From Eikenella longinqua (lineage in GTDB: Bacteria; Pseudomonadota; Gammaproteobacteria; Burkholderiales; Neisseriaceae): a stretch of DNA of 64,000 bases. The notes under the pieces are model-generated. The model saw only the letters and a program-made list of their open reading frames with translations. It made no database searches and had not been told where the DNA came from. Shown piece after piece: positions 47,206 to 55,396 of the stretch; within the stretch, counting starts at the first letter, position 1, and every line of letters begins with the position of its first letter. Location of the stretch: NCBI RefSeq assembly GCF_001648355.1, contig NZ_LXSL01000018.1, positions 1 to 64,000 on the forward strand, written 5' to 3'. The translations under genes were made by a program, and so were the position numbers.

Positions 47206-47405
47206 GGGAATATCGGCTGCTGGATGTGGTGCGGCTGAAGCGGGATTGGCGGGAACACGGCTTGCGCGCGGGCAGCATCGGCACGGTGGTGGACGTGTAT
47301 GGGCGCGATGCTTACGAGGTGGAGTTTGCCAACCAAAGGGGCGAAACGCTGGCTTTGCTGGTGTTGCATGCGCCAAGGGATTTCGAGCAGTATGAGACTG
47401 CCTGA
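47202..47405 (+). CDS. Small DUF4926-like protein
   Basis: The 67-residue product starts MREYRLLDVVRLKRDWRE, followed by GLRAGSIGTVVDVYGRDAYEVEFANQRGET. That is the SH3-like barrel of the DUF4926 family (VVRL...G.GTVV.......YEVEF pattern). Many such proteins sit next to toxins or other small accessory genes; the function is unknown. The start overlaps the stop of the preceding gene (ATGA), so it is translationally coupled to it. Confidence 0.75.
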   Translation: MREYRLLDVVRLKRDWREHGLRAGSIGTVVDVYGRDAYEVEFANQRGETLALLVLHAPRDFEQYETA

Positions 47406-47511
47406 AAAAAGTGCAGCGCAGGGGCGTGTCTGCGCAGTTGAAATTTTCAGGTAGCCTTTATGCTTGGCTACCAAACGAAGGGATGGCGAACCATCCCTTC
47501 TTGCATATCGC

Positions 47512-48909
47512 TCAAGAATCGATGTTCACCAAATTCTCCGGCGCCAGGATGCGGTCGAGCTCGGCTTCGCTCAAGAGGCCGCGCTCCAGCACCACTTCGC
47601 GCACGCCTTTGCCGGTTTGGGCGCAGATTTTGCCCACCAAGTCGCCGTTTTCGTGGCCGATATAGGGGTTGAGGTAGGCGACCAGGCCGATGGAGTGGAA
47701 TACATAACGCTCGCAGATGTCGCGGTTTACCGTGATGCCGCGCACGCATTTGTCGGCCAGCGTGGCGGCGGCGTTGCCCAAAAGCGAGATGGTTTCAAAC
47801 ATGCATTGCGCAATCACCGGCTCCATCACGTTCAGCTGGAGCTGGCCGGCTTCGGCGGCGAAGGTGATGGTGGTGTCGTTGCCGATCACCTTGAAGCAGA
47901 TTTGGTTCACCACTTCGGGAATCACCGGGTTTACCTTGGCCGGCATAATGGAGGAGCCGGCCTGCATTTCGGGCAGGTTGATTTCCTTCAGGCCGGCGCG
48001 CGGGCCGGAGGAGAGCAGGCGCAAATCGTTGCAGATTTTGGAGAGCTTCACTGCCGTGCGCTTGAGCGCGCCGTGCACCATCACATAGGCGCCGCAGTCG
48101 GAAGTGGCTTCAATCAGGTTTTCGGTGAGCTTGCAGGGCAGGCCGCTGATGGCGGAAAGTTTTTGCACCGCCAGCGGGGCGTAGCCCGGGGGCGTGTTCA
48201 CGCCGGTGCCGATGGCGGTGGCGCCGAGGTTCACTTCCAGCAGCAGCCGGCGCGTGCGCTCCAGATTGAGGATTTCTTCTTCCAGCAGCACTTGGAAGGA
48301 TTTGAATTCCTGCCCCGCCGTCATCGGCACGGCATCTTGCAGCTGGGTGCGCCCCATCTTCAGCACGGTTTTGAATTCTTCGGCTTTTTGCGTGAAGGCG
48401 TTTTTCAGGTAGTCTAATTTGCCCAGCAGCCCTTCCACACTTTCATACACGGCTAGGCGGAAGCCGGTGGGGTAGGCATCGTTGGTGGATTGGCTGGCGT
48501 TCACGTGGTCCATCGGGTTTACGATGTCGTAGCGGCCTTTGGCGTGGCCGAGGATTTCCAGCGCCAGATTGGCGATCACTTCGTTGGTGTTCATGTTTAC
48601 CGAAGTGCCGGCGCCGCCTTGGAATACGTCGGAAGGAAATTGGTCGAGGCAGCGGCCTTTTTCCAGCACTTCGTCGCAGGCGCGGGCGATGGCGTCGGCA
48701 ATTTCCGGCCGGAGCGCACCCAAATCGCCGTTAGCCTGCGCCGCCGCTTTCTTCACCATCACCATGCCGCGCACAAACTGCGGCACGTCGGAGATTTTCT
48801 GGCCGGAAATCTGGAAGTTTTCCATGGCGCGCAAGGTGTGGATGCCCCAATAGGCGTCGGCGGGGATGCTGCGCTCGCCCAAGAGGTCGTGTTCGGTGCG
48901 GGTGTTCAT
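47512..48909 (-). CDS. aspA: Aspartate ammonia-lyase
   Basis: AspA splits aspartate to fumarate and ammonia, feeding the TCA cycle or anaerobic fumarate respiration. The 465-residue product has the superfamily signature GSSIMPAKVNPV (residues about 320-331). N-terminal GERSIPADAYWGIHTLRA, GGAGTSVNMNTNEV and MDHVNASQSTNDAYPT are characteristic of aspartases as opposed to fumarases. A degenerate DUS near 48405 is read as DYLKN. It stands alone. Confidence 0.95.
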   Translation of the reverse strand: MNTRTEHDLLGERSIPADAYWGIHTLRAMENFQISGQKISDVPQFVRGMVMVKKAAAQANGDLGALRPEIADAIARACDEVLEKGRCLDQFPSDVFQGGAGTSVNMNTNEVIANLALEILGHAKGRYDIVNPMDHVNASQSTNDAYPTGFRLAVYESVEGLLGKLDYLKNAFTQKAEEFKTVLKMGRTQLQDAVPMTAGQEFKSFQVLLEEEILNLERTRRLLLEVNLGATAIGTGVNTPPGYAPLAVQKLSAISGLPCKLTENLIEATSDCGAYVMVHGALKRTAVKLSKICNDLRLLSSGPRAGLKEINLPEMQAGSSIMPAKVNPVIPEVVNQICFKVIGNDTTITFAAEAGQLQLNVMEPVIAQCMFETISLLGNAAATLADKCVRGITVNRDICERYVFHSIGLVAYLNPYIGHENGDLVGKICAQTGKGVREVVLERGLLSEAELDRILAPENLVNIDS

Positions 48910-49039
48910 GATGTTTCCTTTGCGTGGAGGGATGGCGGGATGATACCAAGTTCCGCCGTTTTCGGCTTGCCCCGGCCGCCCGATTGCCGTCGGGGAAATG
49001 TGCTAGAATTCGCGCCCTCTTCAATAAAGGTTTGTTTCT

Positions 49040-49822
49040 ATGGCACGTCATCCCTACCGCCGGCTGCGTTCCGCCCGCGCGGCCATGCCCGAAGTGGGCA
49101 TTTCCGAGCTCGGCAACATCCGCTCGCTGCATTTGGGCAGCGAAACGGTGCAAAGCTCGATGAATGTGGACGACCCCGCCGAGCTGGTGCTTTCCTACAG
49201 CCGCGCCATGATGGCCTGGCTGCTGTTTGCGCCTTCGGTGCGGCACATCACGCAAATCGGCTTGGGCGGCGGCTCGTTTACCCGCTGGATTGATGCCTGC
49301 CTGCCCGAGGTGGCGCAAACGGCGGTGGAAATTAACCCGCAGGTGATCAGCGTGGCGCGCGGGCTGTTTGAGCTGCCGTTTGAGGGCGAAAAGTTTGAAA
49401 TCATCGAGGCCGACGGCGCGGAATACATCAAAACCCTGCGCGGCGGCACGGATATTTTGCTGGTGGACGGCTTCGACGGCGAGCAGATTATCGATTCGCT
49501 GGTGGGCGAGCCTTTCTTTGCCGACTGCCGCACCGCCTTGAGCAGCCAGGGCATTTTCGTGACCAACTGGTGGAGCGGCGATAAGCGCTACCCGCTTTTC
49601 CTGCAACGGCTGTCGAAAGTGTTTGAGCAGCGCGTGTTGTGCGTGCTGGCGGAAACGCACGGCAATGTGGCGGTGCTGGCCTTCCAAAGCTGGACGCCGC
49701 AGCCTTTGGCGGCATTGCAGAAAAGGGCGGCCGAGCTCGACAAGCAGTTCCGGCTGGGCTTTAAAAACATGCTGCATCGGGCGGAGCCGCCGCCGGGCAG
49801 CGAGTGGAAATGGCTGCGCTGA
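49040..49822 (+). CDS. Spermidine synthase-like aminopropyltransferase fold protein
   Basis: The 260-residue product has the Rossmann-type methyltransferase fold of polyamine aminopropyltransferases: ITQIGLGGGSFTRWI (motif I), TAVEINPQVISVA and IIEADGAEYIK (motif II), and DILLVDGFDGEQI. The N-terminal beta-hairpin domain of true spermidine synthase is reduced. The Asp pair for putrescine is not obvious, so it may act on another substrate. TAGAAT (49004-49009) could be its -10. Confidence 0.8.
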   Translation: MARHPYRRLRSARAAMPEVGISELGNIRSLHLGSETVQSSMNVDDPAELVLSYSRAMMAWLLFAPSVRHITQIGLGGGSFTRWIDACLPEVAQTAVEINPQVISVARGLFELPFEGEKFEIIEADGAEYIKTLRGGTDILLVDGFDGEQIIDSLVGEPFFADCRTALSSQGIFVTNWWSGDKRYPLFLQRLSKVFEQRVLCVLAETHGNVAVLAFQSWTPQPLAALQKRAAELDKQFRLGFKNMLHRAEPPPGSEWKWLR

Positions 49823-49826
49823 GGAA

Positions 49827-49857
49827 TTTTCAGGTAGCCTTTGAGGCTACCTGAAAA
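49827..49857 (+). terminator. Perfect DUS palindrome behind the spermidine synthase-like gene
   Basis: TTTTCAGGTAGCCT and AGGCTACCTGAAAA are separated by TTG only, 4 bases after the stop codon. Confidence 0.65.
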
Positions 49858-49888
49858 ATATCCGCCACGATTGAGTAATGGTTGTATG

Positions 49889-49919
49889 AAAGGCTACCTG
49901 ATTTTCAGGTAGCCTTTTT
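49889..49919. terminator. Compact DUS hairpin with T run
   Basis: AAAGGCTACCTG and CAGGTAGCCTTT pair over a 4-base loop (ATTT) and TTTT follows on the plus strand. It may serve both convergent genes. Confidence 0.6.
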
Positions 49920-49935
49920 GCCATGCCGAGAAGCG

Positions 49936-50388
49936 CTATTCCGGCTCGCCTGCTTGCTTTACCCAGTAGTCTGCGGCGGCTTGGCCTTCGGCGGTGTCCC
50001 GGTTGGGGGCGGAGAATGTGTAGTATTGCCACAGGCGGTGGGCGGCGGCGCGGTCGCCGTGTTCGGCCAGGCTTTGCACGCGGGCGAGCTGCTGCGGCTG
50101 GAGGTGGTAGATGCTGCCGGTGCATATCGGGGCGGCTGGGTTGTAGCGCTCTTCATCCAGCACGGCTTGCAGGCGCGGGGGCAGGGCGACGCCACGTTGT
50201 TTCAGCTCGTATGCCCAGGCGGCAGCGTCGAAATAACGGTAGGCGGCGAGGTGCTCTTCGGCGGCGGCGAGGATTTCTTCGTTGGTTTTCGGGGGCGTCG
50301 GGCTGGAGGTGGCGGTGGGCATGGCGGCGTCTTTCTGACAGGCAGTGAGGAGGAAGAGGGCAGCGAGGAGGGGAAGCGGGCGTTTCAT
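49936..50388 (-). CDS. Hypothetical lipoprotein
   Basis: The 150-residue product has a lipoprotein signal MKRPLPLLAALFLLTACQKD with lipobox LTAC. A Thr/Pro/Ser-rich linker follows, then two short helical repeats: NEEILAAAEEHLAAYRYFDAAAWAYELKQ and HLQPQQLARVQSLAEHGDRAAAHRLWQYY in parts. These look like Sel1- or TPR-type helical pairs. The role is unknown. It is followed after 48 bases, on the same strand side, by DUS hairpins. Confidence 0.7.
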   Translation of the reverse strand: MKRPLPLLAALFLLTACQKDAAMPTATSSPTPPKTNEEILAAAEEHLAAYRYFDAAAWAYELKQRGVALPPRLQAVLDEERYNPAAPICTGSIYHLQPQQLARVQSLAEHGDRAAAHRLWQYYTFSAPNRDTAEGQAAADYWVKQAGEPE

Positions 50389-50421
50389 GCTTTCTTCTTG
50401 GGCGGGCTTGGGTTGGGAGGA

Positions 50422-50463
50422 AGGCTACCTGAAAACTGGCGGCGGGAAGGTTTCAGGTAGCCT
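50422..50463 (-). terminator. Inverted DUS pair touching the M48 protease gene
   Basis: AGGCTACCTGAAAA (50422-50435) faces TTTCAGGTAGCCT (50451-50463). The last base of the pair directly precedes the stop codon complement. Confidence 0.55.
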
Positions 50464-52299
50464 TTAGCCGCGGCGGTCGGCGGCGCCGAAGTGCCAGGCG
50501 CCAACGTCAAGGCGCACGCAGAGGTAGCGCCACAGCAGGGGCTGGCTCACGGCTAGGGTGGCGGAGAGGGGGCGCAGTAGGGCGGTTTTGGCGGGATCGG
50601 TGAGCAGTAGGGCGCCTTTCACGGCGGTTTGCAGCTGTTTGGGGGGAAGCTCGGCGGCGCGGAGGAGGGCTTGGGCGGCGGGGTGTTGGGCGAGGTGGCC
50701 GGGCTGGGGGGTGGGGGCGAGGTAGGCTTTGAGCAGCAGCCAAAGCTGGGTTTGCTCGCGGCTGGCGCTCTGTTGGCGGAAGTGGCATCGGATTTGGTCG
50801 AGCACGGCTTGCTGGGCGCTGTCTTCCTGCATCACGAAGGCGGGCAGGAGGTGTTCGAGCAGCTCAGTGCTGGGCAGCAGGGGGTGTTGCCACAGGCGGG
50901 CGAGCTGTTGCCCGACGAAGGGGGTGAGGGCGACGGTGTGGCTTGGCTGGGTTGTGCTGCGCAGAAAGCCGTTGCGCTGTGTTTGCACTGCGTTGAAGGC
51001 GGCGCTTTCAGGTAGCCTGTGGATTTGGAATAGGCAGAGCAGGGCGGCGGAGGCGTATTCGCCGTCGAGGGCGGCGGCCTGCCAGTCGGCGTGGAGCGGC
51101 AGGTGCGGGGTGGTGGGGCGGTAGCGGCGGATGCGTGCCTGCATGGTGGCTTGGCGGTGGCGGTAGAGGGCTTCGCTTTGGTCGGCAACGGGGTCGGCTT
51201 CGGCGGCGGGGGCAAAGCGGAAGTGGCCTTCGGCGAAGTAGACGGGGCCGTTGGCGCCTTTGAGCTCGGGGGCGAGGCGGCGGGCGGCAGCGGGGTCGAG
51301 CCGGCGGATGCGTTCGATGATGGGGGGATGGGTGGCGGCGAGGCTGCCGGAGGTGATGCGGCCGAACATCATGTGGGCGTATTCGGGGCCTTGGGCGGAG
51401 CGCAGGCGGCAGCTGCCGCTGCGGGCGATTTTGCGCAGGGCTTCGATGAGCGGGGCGGTTTGGCGGGTGAACTGCACGGCGGAGGCGTCGGCGAGGAATT
51501 CGCGCTGGCGGCACACGGCGGCTTGCAGCCAGCCGGCAAACAGGCTGCCGATGGAGCCCAGCGCAATCATCAGGATGCCGAAGACTTGCAGCGGCAGGGT
51601 TTGCATGATGATTTCGATGCCGTTGTCGAAGGGGTGGTTGTCTACGTTTTTATTGCGGCGGTATTCGAGGTAGTGTTCGTCGTCGCGGCCTTCGAGGAAG
51701 TAGCGGCCGCTGCTGGCGATGCCTTGCAGGCCGTGCAGCCAGGCGGAGAGGCGGAGGTTGAGGCGCATGTCGCCGTGGAGGATGTGGCTGAATTCGTGGG
51801 CAATCACGGCTTGCAGCTCGTCGCGCTTGAGGCGGTGTACCGCGCCTTGGGTAACGCCGATTACGGCACGGCGGCGGCTGAGGCCGGCGGCGAAGGCGTT
51901 GATGCTGCCGTCGCGGCGCAGGAGGTACACGGGCGGAGTGGGCAGGCCGGCGGCCAGGGCGGTTTCGGCCACCACGTTGAGCAGGCGGCGTTCGGCAAAG
52001 CTGGCTTCTTGCAGTTGCAGCTGCTCGCCGCCGAGGCGTTTGGCCACGGCTTCGCCGCCGAGCCGCAGTTCGCGCAGGCGGTGCAGGCTGAGGCCGATGG
52101 TGAGCAGGCACACGAGGATGGCGGGCGGCAGGTAGTACCACCACAGGCTGTGGCGCGGGCTGCCGAAGCCGAAGATGAGCGGCAGGCTGCCGAGCACGGC
52201 GGCAGTGAGGACGACTGTGCCGGCCAGCGCGAGCGCATACAGCGCCACCAGCCGGGTGCTGCGGCGGCGTGCTTGCTGTTGGCGGCGGAAGAAGCGCAT
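50464..52299 (-). CDS. M48 family membrane metalloprotease
   Basis: From the ATG at 52299 the product has 611 residues. Two membrane helices lie at about 17-45 and 57-75. The peptidase domain has the zinc motif HEFSH at 168-172 and INAFAAGLSRRRAVIGVTQGAV ahead of it, and a further hydrophobic segment lies near 222-250. REFLADASAVQF supplies the third zinc ligand. The C-terminal half is Ala/Gln-rich and longer than in HtpX. The YcaL/LoiP and HtpX branches are both possible. It should degrade membrane or periplasmic proteins. A DUS is read as RLPES. The extended upstream frame is not used. Confidence 0.87.
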   Translation of the reverse strand: MRFFRRQQQARRRSTRLVALYALALAGTVVLTAAVLGSLPLIFGFGSPRHSLWWYYLPPAILVCLLTIGLSLHRLRELRLGGEAVAKRLGGEQLQLQEASFAERRLLNVVAETALAAGLPTPPVYLLRRDGSINAFAAGLSRRRAVIGVTQGAVHRLKRDELQAVIAHEFSHILHGDMRLNLRLSAWLHGLQGIASSGRYFLEGRDDEHYLEYRRNKNVDNHPFDNGIEIIMQTLPLQVFGILMIALGSIGSLFAGWLQAAVCRQREFLADASAVQFTRQTAPLIEALRKIARSGSCRLRSAQGPEYAHMMFGRITSGSLAATHPPIIERIRRLDPAAARRLAPELKGANGPVYFAEGHFRFAPAAEADPVADQSEALYRHRQATMQARIRRYRPTTPHLPLHADWQAAALDGEYASAALLCLFQIHRLPESAAFNAVQTQRNGFLRSTTQPSHTVALTPFVGQQLARLWQHPLLPSTELLEHLLPAFVMQEDSAQQAVLDQIRCHFRQQSASREQTQLWLLLKAYLAPTPQPGHLAQHPAAQALLRAAELPPKQLQTAVKGALLLTDPAKTALLRPLSATLAVSQPLLWRYLCVRLDVGAWHFGAADRRG

Positions 52300-52389
52300 G
52301 GGGGAATCCGTGTTCGGGAGGGATGGGCTGAATATAGCCAATCCGGCGGGGTTTGGCAAAGGGTGGAGGCTACCTGAAAAATGGGGGGC

Positions 52390-52526
52390 TTGGTTTTGGG
52401 CTTTGCAGAAACCCGCCAAGCTGGTTTGACTGCGCTGAAGCTGGCGTTTTAGCTTCACAGAAACTCAGCCTTGGCTTCGCCAAGACATCGGTCCACTTCG
52501 TTGAAGCTGACGCTTTCAGGTAGCCT
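52390..52526. repeat. Long copy of the GCTTCGCAGAAACTCAGC repeat ending in a DUS
   Basis: TTTGCAGAAACCCGCC, ACTGCGCTGAAGCTG, AGCTTCACAGAAACTCAGC, ACATCGGTCCACTTCGTTGAAGCTG and TTTCAGGTAGCCT follow each other. The last about 78 bases match 28166-28242 almost throughout. Confidence 0.75.
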
Positions 52527-52638
52527 TTTGCCTGATGCGGAATGCTTGGGAGGCTACCTGAAAATGGTTTTGCGGCGGGGGGATGGCCGATGCAAAGAGA
52601 ATGAGCCGGCAACGTATTCTAACTCTGGCGGCGATTAT

Positions 52639-52680
52639 TTTTCAGGTAGCCTGTTTGCCGGCTAGGAGGCTACCTGAAAA
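52639..52680. terminator. Inverted DUS pair
   Basis: TTTTCAGGTAGCCT (52639-52652) faces AGGCTACCTGAAAA (52667-52680). Confidence 0.4.
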
Positions 52681-52737
52681 AGTAGAAACGGAAAAAATAG
52701 AAGCAAACCAAGCATTCCGCAAAAGCAAGGTAACAAA

Positions 52738-52779
52738 TTTTCAGGTAGCCTTTGATCTGCCGACAAGGCTACCTGAAAA
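52738..52779. terminator. Inverted DUS pair upstream of cmk
   Basis: TTTTCAGGTAGCCT (52738-52751) faces AGGCTACCTGAAAA (52766-52779). Confidence 0.4.
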
Positions 52780-52856
52780 CCCCGTTGCCGGCACGCCCGC
52801 CCCGCGCCGACGCAATCTCGGGTAAGATAGCGCTTTTTCGGATTTCGGAGACAGCT

Positions 52857-53510
52857 ATGCCGCAGAAAGTAATCGCAATCGACGGGCCGAGCGCATCGGG
52901 CAAAGGCACGGTGGCGCAGCGCGTGGCCGAGGCGCTGGGCTGGGCGTATCTCGATTCCGGCGCGCTCTACCGCATCACCGCGCTGCATGCCCGCCGCCGA
53001 GGCGCGGATTGGGCAGACGAAGCCGCAGTGGCCGCCTTGGCGCAGGCCTTGCCGGCCGAGTTTGCCGCCGGCGCGGTGCTGCTGGACGGGGAAGACGTGT
53101 CGGCCGCCATCCGCAGCGAGGAAATCGGCATGGGCGCTTCGCAGGTGGCGGCACTGCCCGCGGTGCGGGAGGCTTTGTTGCAACGGCAGCGCGCGTTTCT
53201 CGGCGAACAGGGCTTGGTGGCCGACGGGCGCGACATGGGCTCGGTGGTGTTCCCCGATGCCGTACTCAAAATATTCCTCACCGCCGGGGCGAAAGTGCGT
53301 GCCGAACGCCGCGCCCGGCAAATCGGCGAGCCGCTTTCTGGCGAGCGTTTCGAGCGCATCCTGGCCGCCATCGAAGCGCGCGACGAAGCCGACCGCAAGC
53401 GCGCCGTTGCGCCGCTGCAAAAGCTGCCCGAAGCCCGCCTGCTCGACACTTCTGCGCTCACCATCGAAGAATCGGTAAAAAAAGTGCTTGATTGGTATCG
53501 GGAAAAATAA
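52857..53510 (+). CDS. cmk: Cytidylate kinase
   Basis: Cmk phosphorylates CMP and dCMP. The 217-residue product from the ATG at 52857 has the P-loop IDGPSASGKGTVAQ at 7-20, LDSGALYRITA, VADGRDMGSVVFPDA and SAEERARRR-type lid sequence (RAERRARQI). GGAG before the ATG supports the start. It is followed by rpsA and ihfB, a conserved order. Confidence 0.96.
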   Translation: MPQKVIAIDGPSASGKGTVAQRVAEALGWAYLDSGALYRITALHARRRGADWADEAAVAALAQALPAEFAAGAVLLDGEDVSAAIRSEEIGMGASQVAALPAVREALLQRQRAFLGEQGLVADGRDMGSVVFPDAVLKIFLTAGAKVRAERRARQIGEPLSGERFERILAAIEARDEADRKRAVAPLQKLPEARLLDTSALTIEESVKKVLDWYREK

Positions 53511-53518
53511 ACTTGCTG

Positions 53519-53524
53519 TATAAT
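53519..53524 (+). promoter_or_regulatory. Putative -10 box of the rpsA promoter
   Basis: TATAAT lies 8 bases after the cmk stop, with no strong -35 at the usual distance. The resulting leader would be about 175 bases long. Confidence 0.4.
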
Positions 53525-53626
53525 GCCGCACTTTCGGCGCATCCGCCCCGTTTTGAGGCGCGTGTGCTGCATAACCGGTTGATTGATTGCTTTTCCGTTA
53601 AAGACAAGCAAACAGATTAAACCCCT

Positions 53627-53656
53627 GCCTGCCGTGCCAAGGGCGGCAGGCTTTTA
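53627..53656 (+). terminator. Leader hairpin followed by T residues ahead of rpsA
   Basis: GCCTGCC (53627-53633) pairs with GGCAGGC (53645-53651), then TTTT. It may be a weak terminator or an attenuator, or part of S1 autoregulation in the long rpsA leader. Confidence 0.4.
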
Positions 53657-53708
53657 GCAACCTCAACCCTCCGCACTCCTTGGCCGTGCGTGGAAAAGAC
53701 AAAACCTT

Positions 53709-55385
53709 ATGGAAAATTTTGCCCAGTTACTGGAAGAATACTCAGCCGTACAAGAAATGAACCAGGGCGAGGTGATCACCGCCGAAGTGGTGGCGATTAC
53801 CGACAAACACGTGATCGTGAATGCCGGCCTGAAATCCGAATCCCTGATTGATCTGGACGAATTCAAAAACGCCCAGGGCGAGCTGGAAGTAAAAGTCGGC
53901 GATTTCGTTACCGTAACCATCGAATCCGTGGAAAACGGCTTCGGCGAAACCAAACTCTCGCGCGAAAAAGCCAAACGCGCTGCCGATTGGCTGGCTTTGG
54001 AAGAAGCCATGGAAAGCGGCGAGATCCTCTCCGGCGTGATCAACGGCAAGGTCAAAGGCGGCCTCACCGTGATGATCAACAGCATCCGCGCCTTCCTGCC
54101 TGGCTCGCTGGTAGACGTGCGCCCGGTGAAAGACACCTCTCACTTTGAAGGCAAAGAAGTAGAATTCAAAGTGATCAAACTGGATAGAAAACGCAATAAC
54201 GTCGTGGTATCCCGCCGCGCCGTGCTGGAAGAAACCCTGGGCGAAGAGCGCCAGGCCCTGCTGGAAAGCCTGCAGGAAGGCACCGTGGTGAAAGGTATCG
54301 TGAAGAACATCACCGACTACGGCGCATTCGTGGACTTGGGCGGCATCGACGGCCTCCTGCACATCACCGATTTGGCATGGCGCCGCGTGAAACACCCGAG
54401 CGAAGTGCTGGAAGTGGGTCAGGAAGTGGAAGCCAAAGTGCTCAAGTTCGACCAAGACCGCAGCCGCGTATCTCTGGGCATGAAACAGCTGGGCGAAGAC
54501 CCCTGGAGCGGCCTCGCCCGCCGTTACCCCGCCCGCACCCGCCTGTTCGGCAAGGTAACCAACCTCACCGACTACGGCGCGTTTGTTGAAATCGAGCAGG
54601 GCATCGAAGGCTTGGTACACGTTTCCGAAATGGACTGGACCAACAAAAACGTTCACCCGAGCAAAGTGGTGCAGCTGGGCGACGAAGTAGAAGTGATGAT
54701 TCTGGACATCGACGAAGACCGCCGCCGCATCAGCTTGGGCATGAAACAATGCCAGCCCAACCCGTGGGAAGAATTTGCCGCCAACTTCAATAAAGGCGAC
54801 AAACTCACCGGCGCCGTGAAGTCCATCACCGACTTCGGCATTTTCGTGGGCCTGCCCGGCAACATCGACGGCCTGGTACACCTCTCCGATCTTTCTTGGA
54901 GCGAAAGCGGCGAAGAAGCCGTGCGCAAATACAAAAAAGGCGAAGACGTGGAAGCCGTGGTTTTGTCTATCGATGTGGAGAAAGAACGCATCAGCCTGGG
55001 CATCAAACAGCTCGAAGGCGACCCCTTCGGCACCTACATCAGCATCAACGACAAAGGCGCCTTGGTGAAAGGCACCGTGAAATCCGTTGAAGCCAAAGGC
55101 GCCGAAGTGCAGCTGGCCGACGAAGTGGTGGGCTACCTGCCCGCTTCCGAGTTCGACAGCGAGCGCGTGGAAGACCTGACCACTAAGCTGAAAGAAGGCG
55201 ACGAAGTGGAAGCCGTGATCGTTACGGTAGACCGCAAAAACCGCAACATCAAGCTTTCCGTGAAAGCCCGCACCGCCAAAGAAAACCGCGAAGCGCTCAA
55301 TACCGTGAACGCTGCGGCCAGCCACGCCGGCACCACCAGCCTGGGCGACCTCCTGAAGGCCAAGCTGGGCGGCGACAACGAATAA
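53709..55385 (+). CDS. rpsA: 30S ribosomal protein S1
   Basis: S1 binds mRNA at the ribosome. The 558-residue product has six S1 repeats, the later ones with ITDYGAFVDLGGIDGLLHITDL, LTDYGAFVEIEQGIEGLVHVSEM and ITDFGIFVGLPGNIDGLVHLSDL, quoted here by their starts and ends. Length matches beta-proteobacterial S1. It has a long leader with a hairpin. ihfB follows after 11 bases. Confidence 0.97.
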   Translation: MENFAQLLEEYSAVQEMNQGEVITAEVVAITDKHVIVNAGLKSESLIDLDEFKNAQGELEVKVGDFVTVTIESVENGFGETKLSREKAKRAADWLALEEAMESGEILSGVINGKVKGGLTVMINSIRAFLPGSLVDVRPVKDTSHFEGKEVEFKVIKLDRKRNNVVVSRRAVLEETLGEERQALLESLQEGTVVKGIVKNITDYGAFVDLGGIDGLLHITDLAWRRVKHPSEVLEVGQEVEAKVLKFDQDRSRVSLGMKQLGEDPWSGLARRYPARTRLFGKVTNLTDYGAFVEIEQGIEGLVHVSEMDWTNKNVHPSKVVQLGDEVEVMILDIDEDRRRISLGMKQCQPNPWEEFAANFNKGDKLTGAVKSITDFGIFVGLPGNIDGLVHLSDLSWSESGEEAVRKYKKGEDVEAVVLSIDVEKERISLGIKQLEGDPFGTYISINDKGALVKGTVKSVEAKGAEVQLADEVVGYLPASEFDSERVEDLTTKLKEGDEVEAVIVTVDRKNRNIKLSVKARTAKENREALNTVNAAASHAGTTSLGDLLKAKLGGDNE

Positions 55386-55396
55386 GGATGCTGTAA

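Larger units (their letters stand above)
52300..52856. other. Long gap between the M48 protease and cmk, packed with repeats
   Basis: This 557-base stretch has no credible gene. It contains DUS words at 52368, 52514, 52551, 52639, 52667, 52738 and 52766. It also holds a near-complete copy of the GCTTCGCAGAAACTCAGC repeat (52390-52526) and an AAAAAATAGAAGC-type AT-rich stretch. TAAGAT near 52825 may be part of the cmk promoter. Confidence 0.7.

Noticed and set aside
53519..53651. Small RNA gene between cmk and rpsA
   Set aside because: A promoter-like box and a hairpin with T run are present, but the hairpin is only 7 bp and the region is the expected rpsA leader. I kept it as a leader element.
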